Shown: positions 23,065 to 34,802 of the stretch, piece after piece
Numbering within the stretch: position 1 is the first letter of the stretch
How the letters are laid out: every line of letters starts with the position of its first letter
NCBI RefSeq assembly: GCF_030445035.2
Contig: NC_080689.1
Location: 19,435,278 to 19,499,277 of the forward strand
Source: Dasypus novemcinctus
Taxonomy: Eukaryota; Chordata; Mammalia; Cingulata; Dasypodidae
DNA: 64,000 nucleotides
Reading direction: 5' to 3'
Made by a program: the position numbers and the translations under genes
Notes under the pieces: model-generated
Told to the model about the DNA's origin: nothing
What the model saw: only the letters and a program-made list of their open reading frames with translations
The model's database searches: none

Positions 23065-24600
23065 TACAACCATGATTAACAACATTATACTGTTATCTAA
23101 TATTATGCAGAAAACATTATTAAATCTCTAGGAATTTTATACAATCTTTAAATATTTATATGAACATCTTACTCATACAACTTTGATGATCAGAGGCTAG
23201 AAAATCCCTTTTAATTTTATAACACTTTCTAAAGACTTTATTTATCTTATAACATATTAAATGAACTTAATTATTTTATTACTTTACTTTTTTCAAAGTG
23301 AAAGAACAAATCTTTTCCAAGAGTTTGAAATTTTAAAAAGATACTTTGTAGTGTTTGACTTTGAGAAAGCAAAATGTTAAAAGTTGTTAGCTTTGAACAT
23401 TATGTTCTTCTAAAAGTGAGAAGACTTGCTTTTCTTAAATCACCAAAGACATGATAAGGGAAAAGTACAAGAAGCTATTTTGATAAAACAGACTTTCTGC
23501 TTTGTATACTGATTATTCAGGAGAAAAACTATTCTTGACATTTTACTAAAACAGACTAATGATTTCAAAAACGTTATTACATTAACAGAGAAAACATATT
23601 TTAGTTTTGCACTAGTATACTATTTGATACTAAAGCTTTTAAAACTCTATAGATAGACCCATCAAATCTTACCCAACTTTGATCACAAAATTTCTTTCCC
23701 ATGAACCTTCTGCACTTTCTGTATCCATTCAGCTTTTGTCCCACAATTTACTCTTTCTTAATAACCAATCATTTAAATCTTAGGACAAAATTACTTTCTT
23801 TTTCCTTAATAATAATAATAATAAAACACATTCTATACACTTACATACTTAAGTTACCAAAATGATTTTGGAACCTATCTCCAGGCAAACCTCTTACAAC
23901 ACACAATTACCTCCAACACTAAACAAATTTGTCAGAATGATTCAATTTGGTTATACTCATCAGTTTAAATATCTAATAGTGTTCAATACTAAACATTGAT
24001 AGCTTATAGGGGATGGTTTTCAGAAACATGCTTTCTTTAGTTACTATTTTATCAGTACTTCATAAAGATACAATATGAAACATTTACAAGGACACATTTC
24101 TGAAACAGTTTTCTGGAGGCAAGTTTGCAGGGAAGGCTGACTGCTATTAGGCCTAAACCATGACTGGATTGCAGTCTTATAAAAGCAGCTAACATTTTTC
24201 TATTTTTTTTCCCTCTTTTACTTTCATAGAGTTGTCCACTTTAAAAGTTACTAAACTTTAACAGCACCAATTTTATCAATGTGTCTATCCAGGTCTAATT
24301 AGAATTAAGATGGAAACAAGACAGAACAATAATGTTGCCAAGTTTTCCCACTTTTCCAGCAGTTAAACTAATCCTATCAGCCCCACTAAGCCACAGTCAA
24401 ACCATCCAGGTGGTGAGGGTTTTGTGGAGTTGCTGCCAGAATGCTTTCCCTATCTTGGTTAACTCTCCAGCAGAATATTTTCTTACAAGCATGATTTCAC
24501 TAACAGGTGCCCTGTTTAGCACTTCTGCCTGTTGTTGTATCAGTGATTTAGTCTTCCTTAGCACAAGTGGTTTAACATGACTTAAAGATTCTTCTATAGT
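23065..24600. other. AT-rich provirus interior, no recognisable gene
   Basis: About 1.5 kb of AT-rich DNA lies where gag and protease should be. I see no frame longer than a few dozen codons, no SINE head and no L1 block. It may be fully decayed retroviral sequence or an unrelated insert. An AAT trinucleotide run is at about 23808-23823. Confidence 0.5.
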
Positions 24601-24983
24601 TTTACATCTGAATCACTATCTTTTCCACCCCCCATTCCTCCTCCTTTTCCTCACTGGAGGAGGACTCCATAGGATCCCATGTCTTAGGGTCCCAGGGGAA
24701 GTTAATATCCCCCAGACCTGGACTCGAGGCAGCCTGTGGCTCCAAGCCTGAGCATACCTACAGGACAGGTTTTTAACTGATAATCAACTTGGCACAGGTG
24801 ATCAGTTAAAGAATCTTTCATTTCTGCCTGTGCCAGGTGCATATGCCTTTCTAGCTTTAACTCTTCTAAGTGGCAGATTTCTTTACCTTTCTCTAGACAA
24901 TCTGCTATAGCTAACTCTACTGCCCATAGTAATGGCCAGCAGACTGCTGTGGAACCAAGCCTGCTATCTTTACCAAGCTTCAT
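24601..24983 (-). pseudogene. Gag-position open frame (unrecognised)
   Basis: A 93-codon frame starts with ATG at 24981-24983, about 230 bases inside the 5' LTR and candidate primer-binding site, which is the normal place for gag. The protein (MKLGKDSRLGS start, an acidic and leucine-rich centre around KEICHLEELKLERH) shows no capsid or zinc-knuckle motif that I recognise. It could be a matrix remnant or chance. Calling it gag rests on position only. Confidence 0.35.
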
Positions 24984-25211
24984 AATCTTTTGTTCTTACA
25001 GCAAGTGTTTTCAGGGGTGTCCCCGTACTTATGCAGAATTCCACAACAGTCAAGCAAGTGGGCAACCCCATTTTGGTGGTCCCCCCTCATCTGGTCCCCG
25101 CTCATCCAGGAGGGCAGCCACCCCTCCCCACATTGGTTTCCCCCAGGACTTCCCCCACAAGTCTCCCTTACTGGAGCTTATGCCCACCACTGCCAGTAGT
25201 CCTTTGGTCTC

Positions 25212-25229
25212 CTGGCTTGTGACTCACCA
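25212..25229 (-). promoter_or_regulatory. Candidate retroviral primer-binding site
   Basis: On the minus strand an 18-base TGGTGAGTCACAAGCCAG begins two bases after the CA end of the 5' LTR, where a PBS should start with TGG (complement of tRNA CCA). I could not match it to a specific tRNA from memory; the plus-strand CTCCTGGCT...CCA context is loosely like tRNA-Arg. Confidence 0.45.
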
Positions 25230-25231
25230 GT

Positions 25232-25666
25232 TGTTATGTGTTGAGGTGGCCACAGCAAAAGAACACATGAGGCAAAGGGTTAGATGTGAGCTTTTTCGTG
25301 ACTTACAAACAGGAGAGACTCTCCAATGGTGGCGGTTTGGAGAATGAAGACAGCACTCTGCAAAGAAATGAGAAAAGGAGGGTCAATATAAGAGGTCTCA
25401 GGACAAAGACATTGCACAGGGTATGAGAACAGAGTTTCTTCAAGTTATATGAAACACACAAATGGGATATTTGGTGATGTTATCCCAGGAAGGGAGTATA
25501 CAACCTTCAGGAGATTACAGTCTGCAATACCATCTGTACATTTTTTCCTCCAGAGAGGCTTGTTACCTTTTAACTAATGAGTGTCCAGGTCATGCTGGCA
25601 GCTATGTGCTTCAGACTGTTTTATTTAAGGGATGGGGGGAGCATCCAAGGGCCTTGGCCTCTCACA
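25232..25666 (-). repeat. 5' LTR of the provirus
   Basis: It has TG and CA termini on the plus strand (TGTTATGTG at the left, CTCTCACA at the right). It aligns with the left LTR as described there, and the genomic flank GTTAA follows. LTR length of about 435 bases fits a simple class I LTR. Confidence 0.85.
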
Positions 25667-25724
25667 GTTAATATCTCTTTCTAATCTAGGGTATTTTTCC
25701 TCTTAAAATATGGGATTTTATTTA

Positions 25725-28278
25725 TTTATTTTTTTAATATTTATTTATTATTTTTTAATTACATTAAAAAAAATATATGAGGTCCCATTCAACCCCACTG
25801 CCCCTGCCCCCCACTCCCCCCACAGCAACACTCTCTCCCATCATCGTGATACATCCATTGCACCTGGTAAGTTCATCTCTGAGCATCACTGCACCCCATA
25901 GTCAATGGTCCACATCATAGCCCAGACTCTCTCACGTTCCATCCAGTGGGCCCTGGGGGGATCTACAGTGTCCCGTAATTGTCCGTGAAGCACTATCCAG
26001 GACAACTCCACGTCCCGAAAACGCCTCCACATCTCATCTCTTCCTCCCGTTCCCCACACCCAGCAGCCCCCATGGCTACCGTTCCCACACCCATTTCACA
26101 TTTCCTCTGTGGACATTGGATTGGTTGTGTCCATTGCACACCTATGTCAAGTGAGGGCTTAGATTCCACATGGGTACTGGATGCACTCTTCCCGCTTCTA
26201 GTTGTAGACACTCTAGGCTCCATGTTGTGGTGGTTGACCTTCTTCAACTCCATGTTAGCTGAGTGGAGTAAGTCCAATAAGTCAAAGTGTAGGAGCTGAA
26301 GTCTGTTGAGGCTCTGGGCCTGGGTGTCATATTATCAGTCCAGAGATTCAAATCCCCTACATATATCTTAAACTCAGCACCAACTACAATTCCAATAAAG
26401 TAGCATGCAAGTCTTGTGAAAAGAGATCCCCTCTGAGTCCATTTCCATCACGCAGAAACACCAGCTCCAAAGAAGGGCCATCTGTCATGGCAGTGAACCC
26501 CTTCTGCCATGACCATAGAACCCGTGGGTCTCTTTATCCCTCAAAAGAACCAATACCTGGGGTTGTATCTACCTTATCTGTCTCTTAGACTCTGTTCAGT
26601 TGTACATAGGGGTATTCCTTCTGACAACCTCCAGACTCTTTTTTAGAGACTCACAGACTTATAATCTCATTTCTCCTTTCCATTTCCCCCTTACATTAGG
26701 TCAAACCGCTTCCCGAAGTCATGTTATTATATGTAGACAGGTATATTCTGCTGTTCCGCATTGAATCTTTAATTCAAGGTCATTTTCTAGTTGCTTCTTC
26801 AGCTGGTATGTGGTAGTGATCCCTCGGTGCCAGGGAGGCTCATCCCCGGGTGTCGTGTCCCACGCTGGGGGGAATGCATCACATCTACACGCTGAGTTTG
26901 GCTGTGAGAGTGGCCACATTTGAGTAACATGAAGGCTGTCAGGAGGAAACCCCCAGGCACAATGCTACTCTAGGCCTTGTTCTTATTGCAGGTGCATAGG
27001 CTCAAAAGTGTAGCCATTAGTATCAAGAGCCCACTGTTGGGCCCTCCTTCCTTCCTGGTTCTTGCCGTTGCACCTGGAGGATTGCCGCTGCTCTCCCAGG
27101 GCCCACAACAGTGACCCCCTGGCCAGGAGCCCAGGACCCCCCCAGCTGTTGTTTTTAATTGTTTCCACTATGAGTATATATAGACATTACCATATACCCT
27201 GGGCATATGCCCTGTATAACTCCCTGTCAACCATATATATCCTGTCAATAACATCCCATATCAGTATTCCTCCGCTGCCATTGTTGAACCACTCTGTGAT
27301 CCAAAACTTCCCGTAAAGTGAATCCCAACATAATGTCAGCTTCAGAAGAGTCTTAGATCACCAAAATTCATATATACAATATACAGTATTTCCCCAGATC
27401 CACCATAAAACCTTTTCCCTTCCACAGCAATAATCTTTTAACTTATTCATATCATATTTCCTGAAACTGATGTACAGATTCCGAAACTATAGTTTTCAAA
27501 CAAGGTAACATTTGTGCTTACTATGTGGCCCATACTTTAGGTTGTACAGTTTTCTAAATTTTTTAGTTATCCTATGGTTTGTCTTATGGTTTTCATTATT
27601 AGTCTGTCGTCCCCTATATGTTTTTGGTGTAATATTAGCTGTTTTATATTCATCCTCGTGTACTCTCACATAACTCCTCTTTTGCCCCCTTATTTACCTT
27701 TGTTCTATCCATTGCACGTCCATTTTCCCCTCCCCTTAGGGCCCACAACGCCTGCCAATCTAATGCCCTGGGAGCCGTCCTTTCTCACGAGAGATACAGT
27801 TCTCTCTATTCGACGGCATTAGTCTTCCCCAGGATATGGGTCCACCCCACCCAATGGTAGAACCCACCTTGGCAAAATGAGCCTTCAGCTATTCCCTCCG
27901 GAGTCCGTCCCGCATCAGACCATACCCCCTGAGCGTCCTAACCAGGTGACCCTCCTATTTATACTTTGGTACGTTTTACTCAACATTTAGTTCTCAACGA
28001 ACTTCTGGCACTCTCCCATGTTTGTATGTTGCCCCTCCCTCCCACCTATTTCTTGGACCATATTACCCCTCTTCCCATCCCCAGCCCCCCTCAAACCCAG
28101 AAAACCCCACCCGAAGGTAACCCCTTGCCCCCATTTTGTCCCTTCTTTGTGCTCATACTTACCCCCAGCTCATCACAGATTCCACCCCTACAGACATTAA
28201 CTCACATCCTTCCTCCACCCCCCGATTTCCAGTAAGCCACTTTTCCAGACTCTAGCTCTCTGAGGCAGTTAACTTATT
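25725..28278 (-). other. Long 3' UTR of the full-length L1
   Basis: The non-coding tail after the ORF2 stop is about 2.55 kb, several times the roughly 0.5 kb of the human L1 3' UTR. Features include a G-rich tract on the sense strand near the end (plus-strand C runs at about 25795-25825), a hairpin at 26830-26850, and C-rich plus-strand blocks at 27800-28200. Blocks recur in every other L1 3' UTR of the window, so the length is a family trait and not a local duplication. Confidence 0.85.
26830..26850 (-). repeat. Conserved hairpin in L1 3' UTR (copy 3)
   Basis: CCAGGGA, a six-base loop and TCCCCGG form a near-perfect stem, followed by GTGTCGTGTCCCACGCTGGG, a second block also retained in the other copies (for example 3427-3447). 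Confidence 0.6.
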
Positions 28279-29457
28279 TCATATCATTGAGGTCATATAG
28301 TATTTGTCCTTCAATGCCTGGGTTGCTTCACTTAACATAAGATTCTCAAGGTTCATCCATGTTATCACGTGCGATTGTAGTGTATTGGTTCTTACAGCTG
28401 AGTAGTATTCCATTGTGTGTATATACCACATTTTATTGATCCACTCATCTGTTGATGGACTTTTGGATTGATTCCAACTTTTGGCGATGGTGAACAATGC
28501 TGCTATGAACATTGGTGTACATATATCGGTTTGTGTCCTTGTTTTCAGATCTGATGGGTATATACCCAGCAGTGGTATTGCTGGGTCATATGGCAAATCT
28601 ATGGATAATTTTTTGAGAAACTGCCAAACTGTCCTCCAGAATGGTTGGATCCTTCTGCATTCCCACCAGCAATGGATGAGTGTTCCCCTTTCTTCACATC
28701 CTCTCCAGCATTTGTATTCTACTGTTTTTTTCATGGCTGCCAATCTTATGGGAGTAAGATGGTATCTCATTGTAGTTTTGATTTGCATTTCCCTGATAGC
28801 TAGGGATTTGGAGCATTTTTTCATGTGCTTTTTAGCCATTTGTATTTCTTCTTTGGAGAAGTGTCTGTTTCAATCTTTTTCCCATTTTTTAAATGGGTTG
28901 TTTATCTTTTTGTTTTCGAGATATATGAGTTCTTTATATATGCAAGTTATAAGTCTCTTATCAGATATATGGTTGCCAAATATTTTCTCCCATTGTGTGG
29001 GTTCCCTTTTTACTTTCTTGACAAACTCCTTTGAGGTGCAGAAGGCTTTAATTTTGAGGTAGTCCCGTTTATCTATTTGTTCTTTTGCTGCTCGTGCTTT
29101 TGGTATGATATTCATGAAGCCATTTCCTATTACAAGGTCCTGTAGATGTTTCCCTACACTGCTTTCTAAGGTCTTTATGGTCTTGGCTCTTATATTTAGG
29201 TCTTTGATCCATCTAGAGTTGATCTTTGTATAAGGTGTGAGATGGTAATCCTCTTTCATTCTTCTACATATGGCTATCCAGTTCTCCAGGCACCATTTGT
29301 TGAATAGGCCATTCTCTCCCAGTTGAGAGGGTTTGGTGGCTTTATCGAATATTATATGGCTATATACATGAGGTTCTATATCTGAACTTTCAATTCGATT
29401 CCATTGGTCTGTGTCTCTCCTTATGCCAGTACCATGCTGTTTTCACTACTGTAGCTT
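28279..29457 (-). pseudogene. L1 ORF2 C-terminal part (after the nested insert)
   Basis: This codes for about the last 390 residues of ORF2p. The cysteine-rich end is visible as [18 protein letters not shown], the RNA-binding zinc-knuckle-like motif of L1 ORF2. Two lesions break it: one extra base near 29411-29425 just after KTAWYWHK, and a TGA at 28870-28872 within the KKWEKD...NRHFSKEE segment. Added to the roughly 879 codons before the insert, total length is about 1272, matching the usual 1275. Confidence 0.9.
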
Positions 29458-29470
29458 TGTAGTATGTTTT

Positions 29471-32070
29471 TTTTTATTTTTTATTTTTATTTTTTTCTCT
29501 ATTTTTTTTATTGATTTTGTAATAATATTACATTAAAAATATATATGTGAGGTCCCATTCAACCCCACCCCCCCACCCCACCTCTCCCCCCCCCCCCCCC
29601 CCCAGCAACACTCGTTCCCATCATCATGACACATCCATTGGATTTGGTAAGTACATCTTTGGTCACCTCTGCACCTCATAGTCAATGGTCCACATCATGG
29701 CCCATACTCTCCTCCATTCCATCCAGTGGGCCCTGTGAGGATTTACAATGTCTGGTGATTGCCTCTGAAGCACCATCCAGGGCAGCTCCATGTCCCAAAG
29801 ACGCCTCCACCTCTCATCTCTTCCTGCCTTTCCCCATACCCATCAGCCACCATGCCCACTTTTCCCAATCCAATGCCACCTCTTCTATGTGGACATTGGA
29901 TTGGTTGTGTCCATTGCACCTCTATGTCAAGAGGAGGCTCAGATTCCACATGGATGTTGGATGCAATCCTCCCACTTTCAGTTGTAATCACTCTAGGCTC
30001 CATGGTGTGGTGGTTGTCCTTCTTCAACTCCATCTTAGCTGAGTGTGATAAGTCCAATAAATCATAATGTAGGTGCTGGAGTCTGTTGAGGCTCAGGACC
30101 TGGCTATCACATTGTCAGTCCAGAGATTCAAATCCGCTAAATATATCTTAAACCCCAACATTAACTGCACCTCCATCACCTTAGCATGAAAGTCTTATGA
30201 AGGAAGATCCCATCTGAGTCCAGATTCATCACACATAAACACCAGTTCCAAAAAGGGGCCATCTGACCTGGTAGTTAACCCCATCGGCCATGACCATAAC
30301 TCCCATGGGTCTCTTTAGCCCTCGAAGGAACCGATATCTGGGGGTTGTATCTGCTTTATCTGTCTCTCTGACTCTGCTCAGTTGTGCATGAGGGCAATCC
30401 TTCTGCCAGCCTCCAGACTCTTTTTTAGAAACTCGTAGCCATATAAACTCATTTCTCTTTTCCATTTCCCCCTTACTTTAGGTCAAACAGCATTTTAAAG
30501 TCATGTTATTTTATGTAGACAGGGATATTCTGCTGATCCACATTGAACCTTCCGTATAAGGTCATTTTCCAGTTGCATCATCAGTTGGTAGTTGATAGTG
30601 GTCCCTCGGTGCCAGGGAGGCTCATCCCCGGGTGTCATGTCCCACGCTGGGGGGAAGGCATTGCATTTACATGCTGAGTTTGGCTTTGAGACTGGCCACA
30701 TTTGAGTAACATGAAGGCTGACAGGAGGAAATTCCCAGGCACAATGTTGCTCTAGGCCTTGTTCTTATTTTAGGCTTATCAGCTCACAAGCATAGTCATT
30801 AGCATCAGGGGCTCACTGTTGAACCCTCACTCCCTCCCGGTCCCCGCCGCTGTACCTGGGAGACTATCGCTGCTCCCCTAGGGACCACGACAGAACACCA
30901 TTGGCCAGGAACCCAGTACCCCCCCTGCTGTGGTTTTTAATTGTTGCCACTATGAGTATATCCAAACATTACCATGCACCCTGGACATATGTTCTGTACA
31001 GCTCCCTGTCAGCCATATATCACCTGTCATTGGCATCGCATACCAGTATCCCTCCATTGCCATTGTTGAAACACTCTGTGATCCAGAACTCCCCGAAATT
31101 TGAAGCCCAATATAATGTCATGGTCCCTTACTAGGGAATGGCATATAGCGATGGATTTAAAGGTTAGATAAAGAACTTGGATAAAGTTAGATAAAGAACT
31201 TAGATAAAGAATGTTGACTTGAAAAAATTCTACATCATATCTTTTTTTTTTCTTTCCCCCCCTAATTATTCAGCTTCTCTTCACAGGAGTCCTAGACCAC
31301 AGCAATGCATATATATAATATACAGCACTCCCATACATCCACCACAAAACCTTTTTCCTTCCACAGCGATACTCTTACACCCTATTCATATCATATTTAC
31401 TTAACGTGATGTACAGAGTCTGAGACATTAGCTTTCTAACAAGGTGACATCTGTGCTTACATTATGGTGCATACTTTAGGATATACAGTCCTTTACATTC
31501 TTAGTTATCCTATGTTTTACATTATGGTTTACATTATCAGTCTGTCATCTCCTATATGTTATGGTGTAATATTACATGTTTTATATCCATCCTTGTGTAC
31601 TCTCAAGAAACTCCTCTCTTATCCCCCATTTACCTTGGTTCCACACATTTAACGTCCATTTTCCCTTCCACCTTGGTGCCCACAGTGACAGCCAACCTCC
31701 GTTTCCTGAGGAGCCACTTCCAGAGATAGATGGAATAGTGTTCAGGGCCTAACTTGCTCAACTACCCCAATGCCCTGGGAGCCACCCTTTCTCTCGAGGG
31801 ATACAGTTCCCTCTATTTGGTGGCATTAGTCCTCCCCAGGATGTGGGTCCACCCCCACTCTCACTACTTGGGTTTCTACCCCATGGTGACACCCACTCTG
31901 GCAGAATGAGCATTTAGACATTCCCCAGGAGCCCGTCCTGCATCAGACCTCCCCTCCGAGCATTCTAAACAGGTAACCCTCTTTATTATATTTTGATATG
32001 ATTTTCTCGGCATTTTACTCTCCACCAACACCTGACCCTCTCCTGTGTTCATATGATACCCCTCCCTCCC
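29471..32070 (-). mobile_element. L1 insertion consisting only of 3' UTR
   Basis: The 2.6-kb insert lies between copies of TGTAGTATGTTTT (29458-29470 and 32071-32083). It starts with a T-rich tail, then follows the same order of blocks as the host 3' UTR at 25725-28040, including the hairpin at 30612-30632 and a C homopolymer of about 18 at 29587-29603. It stops some 240 bases short of where ORF2 would begin, so it carries no coding sequence. It postdates the full-length L1. Confidence 0.9.
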
Positions 32071-34708
32071 TGTAGTATGTTTTGAAGTCAGGAAGTGTGA
32101 TTCCTCCTATTTCGTTTTTCTTTTTCAATATGTCTTTGGCTATTCGGGGCCTCTTTTTATTCCAAATAAATTTCATAGTTACTTTTTCTAGTTCCTTAAA
32201 GAAGGCTGTGTTGATTTTTATTGGGATTGCATTGAATGTGTAGATCAGTTTTGGTAGGATAGACATCTTAATAATATTCAGTCTTCCTATCCATGAACAG
32301 GGAATATTCTTCCATTTATTTAGGTCTTCTTTGATTTCCTTGAACAATCTTGTATAGTTCTCGATGTATAAGTTTTTTACCTTTTTAGTTAAATTTATTC
32401 CTAAGTATTTGATTTTTTTATTTACTATTGTGAATGGTATTTGTTTCTTGATTTCCTCCTGATCTTGCTCATTATTGGTGTATAGAAATGCTACTGATTT
32501 TTGCGCATTGATCTTATAACCTGCGACTTTGCTAAACTCATTTATGAGTTCTAGGAGCTTTGTTGAAGATCTCTCAGGGTTTTCTATATATAGGATCATG
32601 TCATCTGCAAATAATGAAATTTTGACTTCTTCCCTTCCAATTTGAATGCCTTTTATATCTGGTTCTTGTCTCAGTGCTCGAGCCAGTACTTCCAAGACAA
32701 TGTTAAATAGGAGCGGAGACAATGGGCATCCTTGTCTTGTTCCTGATTTTAGAGGGAAGGATTTCAGGACTTCGCCATTGTAAACAATGTTGGCTTTAGG
32801 TTTTTCATATATACTCCGTATCATGTTCAAAAAGTTTCCTTGTATTTCGATCTTTTGGAGTGTTTTTATCAGGAAGGGGTGCTGTATTTTGTCAAATGCC
32901 TTTTCTGCATCTATAGATATAATCATGTGGTTTTTTTCTCTCAATCTGTTTATATGGTGTATTACATTGATTGATTTTCTTATGTTGAACCATCCTTGCA
33001 TACCTGGGATAAATCCCACTTGGTCATGGTGTATAATTCGTTTAATGTGTTGTTGAATACGATTAGCGAGTATTTTGTTAAGTATTTTTGCGTCTAGGTT
33101 CATTAGAGAAATTGGTCTGTAATTTTCCTTTCTTGTGGTGTCTTTGTTTGGCTTTGGTACTAGGGTAATGTTGGCATCATAGAAGGAATTAGGCAGTGTT
33201 CCTTCTGTTTTGATTTTTTGGAATAGTTTCAACAGGATTGGTGTTAGTTCTTTCCGGAATGTTTTGTAGAATTCACCTGTGAAGCCGTCTGGCCCTGGGC
33301 TCTTCTTAGTTGGGAGATTTTTAATGACTGATTCTATCTCTTTGCTTGTGATTGGTTTGTTAAGATCATCAATTTCTTCTTTCGTCAGTATGGGCTGCTT
33401 ATGTATTTCTAGGAATTTGTCCATTTCCTCTAAATTGTCATTTTTGTTGGAATATAGTTTTTCAAAGTATCCTCTTATGATAGTCTTTATTTCTGTGGGG
33501 TCAGTGGTGATATCACCTTTCTCATTTCTTATTTTGTGTATTTGCATCTTTTCTCTTTTTTTCTTTGTTAGTCTCGTTAAAGGTTTGTCAATTTTGTTGA
33601 TCTTCTCAAAAAACCAGCTCTTGGTCTTGTTTATTTTTTCAAGTGCTTTCTTATTTTCTATTTCATTTAGTTCTGCTCTTATCTTTGTTATTTCCTTCCT
33701 TCTTCTTCCTGTTGGGTTACTTTGTTGTTGTTTTTCTAATTCCTTCAAATGTGCAGTTAATTCTTCAATTTCTGCTCTTTCTTCTTTTTTGATATATGAA
33801 TTTATGGCTATAAATTTCCCTCTCAGTACCGCTTTTGCTGCATCCCATAAATTTTGGTATGTTGTGTTATCATTATCATTTGTTTCAAGGTAGTCATTGA
33901 TTTCTTTTGAGATTTCCTCTTTGACCCACTGTTTTTCTAAGAGTGTGCTGTTTAATTTCCAAATTGTCGTGTGAAGTCTGGGTCTCTGTCCCTTGCAAAT
34001 TTCCAGCTTGACTCCACTGTGGTCAGAGATATTGTTTTGTATGATTTCGATCTTTCTGAATTCATTAAGCCTTTCTTTGTGGCCTAGCATATGGTCAATC
34101 TTGGAGAATGTTCCATGTGCGCTTGAGAAAAATGTATATCCTGCTGTGTTTGGGTGTAATGATCTATATATGTCTATTAGATCCAGCTCTTCTAATATAC
34201 TGTTCAAATGTTTTGTTTCTTTAGTGATTCTCTTTTGAGATGTTCTGTCCAGAGTTGATAGTGGTGTATTAAAATCCCCCACTATAATTGTAAATGCATC
34301 TATTCTTTCACTTAGTTTTTCCAGTGTTTGCCTCACATATTTAGAGGCGCCCTTGTTAGGAGCATAAATATTTATGATTGTTCGATCTTCTTGACAAATT
34401 GCCCCTTTCACTAAAATATAGTATCCTTCTTTGTCTCTCACAATTGTTTTGCATTTAAAGTCTATTTTGTCTGATATTAATATAGCTACTCCTGCCTTTT
34501 TTTGGTTGTTGTTTGCTTGTATGATTGTTTTCCAGCCATTCACTTTCAACCTCCATGAGTCTCTGGGTCTAAGATGTGTCTCTTGTAGGCAGCATATAGA
34601 TGGGTCGTATTTCCTTATCCAGTGTCCCAGTCTGAATCTTTTGATAGGTGAGTTTAATCCGTTGACATTCAGTGTTATTACGTTTAGAGAGTTATTTATG
34701 GTAGCCAT
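32071..34708 (-). pseudogene. L1 ORF2, endonuclease and reverse transcriptase part
   Basis: An unbroken frame of about 879 codons from ATG at 34706-34708 encodes the endonuclease and most of the RT of ORF2p, which nicks target DNA and copies its own RNA there. Endonuclease residues are in place: N14, E43 in LQETHL, the GDFNTPLS motif near residue 145, and SDHSG near residue 230. RT landmarks are [38 protein letters not shown] and the catalytic FADDMILY near residue 700. The frame runs into the nested insert at 32070 and ends at 32015. No lesion is seen before that, so this L1 family was recently active. Confidence 0.95.
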
Positions 34709-34802
34709 ATTTTGGTTGGATTTGTGTTTGTTATATTTTGTTGTATTATTTTATTTTCCCCTTCTATTTTTGTCTTTCTTGTTGCTTTTACACTCTCCTC
34801 CA

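Larger units (their letters stand above)
16749..25666 (-). mobile_element. Endogenous retrovirus provirus, minus strand
   Basis: Two related LTRs in the same orientation (16749-17209 and 25232-25666) enclose remnants in retroviral order when read right to left: leader with a candidate primer-binding site, a gag-position open frame, reverse transcriptase, RNase H, integrase, and envelope. The flanks GTTAG (16744-16748) and GTTAA (25667-25671) form a 5-bp TSD with one mismatch. All genes are broken by stops and frameshifts, and SINEs plus an L1 3' end have inserted within. The integrase and envelope style suggests a class I (gamma-like) lineage, but this is tentative because no search was run. 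Confidence 0.85.

Noticed and set aside
33279..33893. 204-codon plus-strand open frame
   Set aside because: It is antisense to the intact L1 ORF2 and reflects its codon composition.
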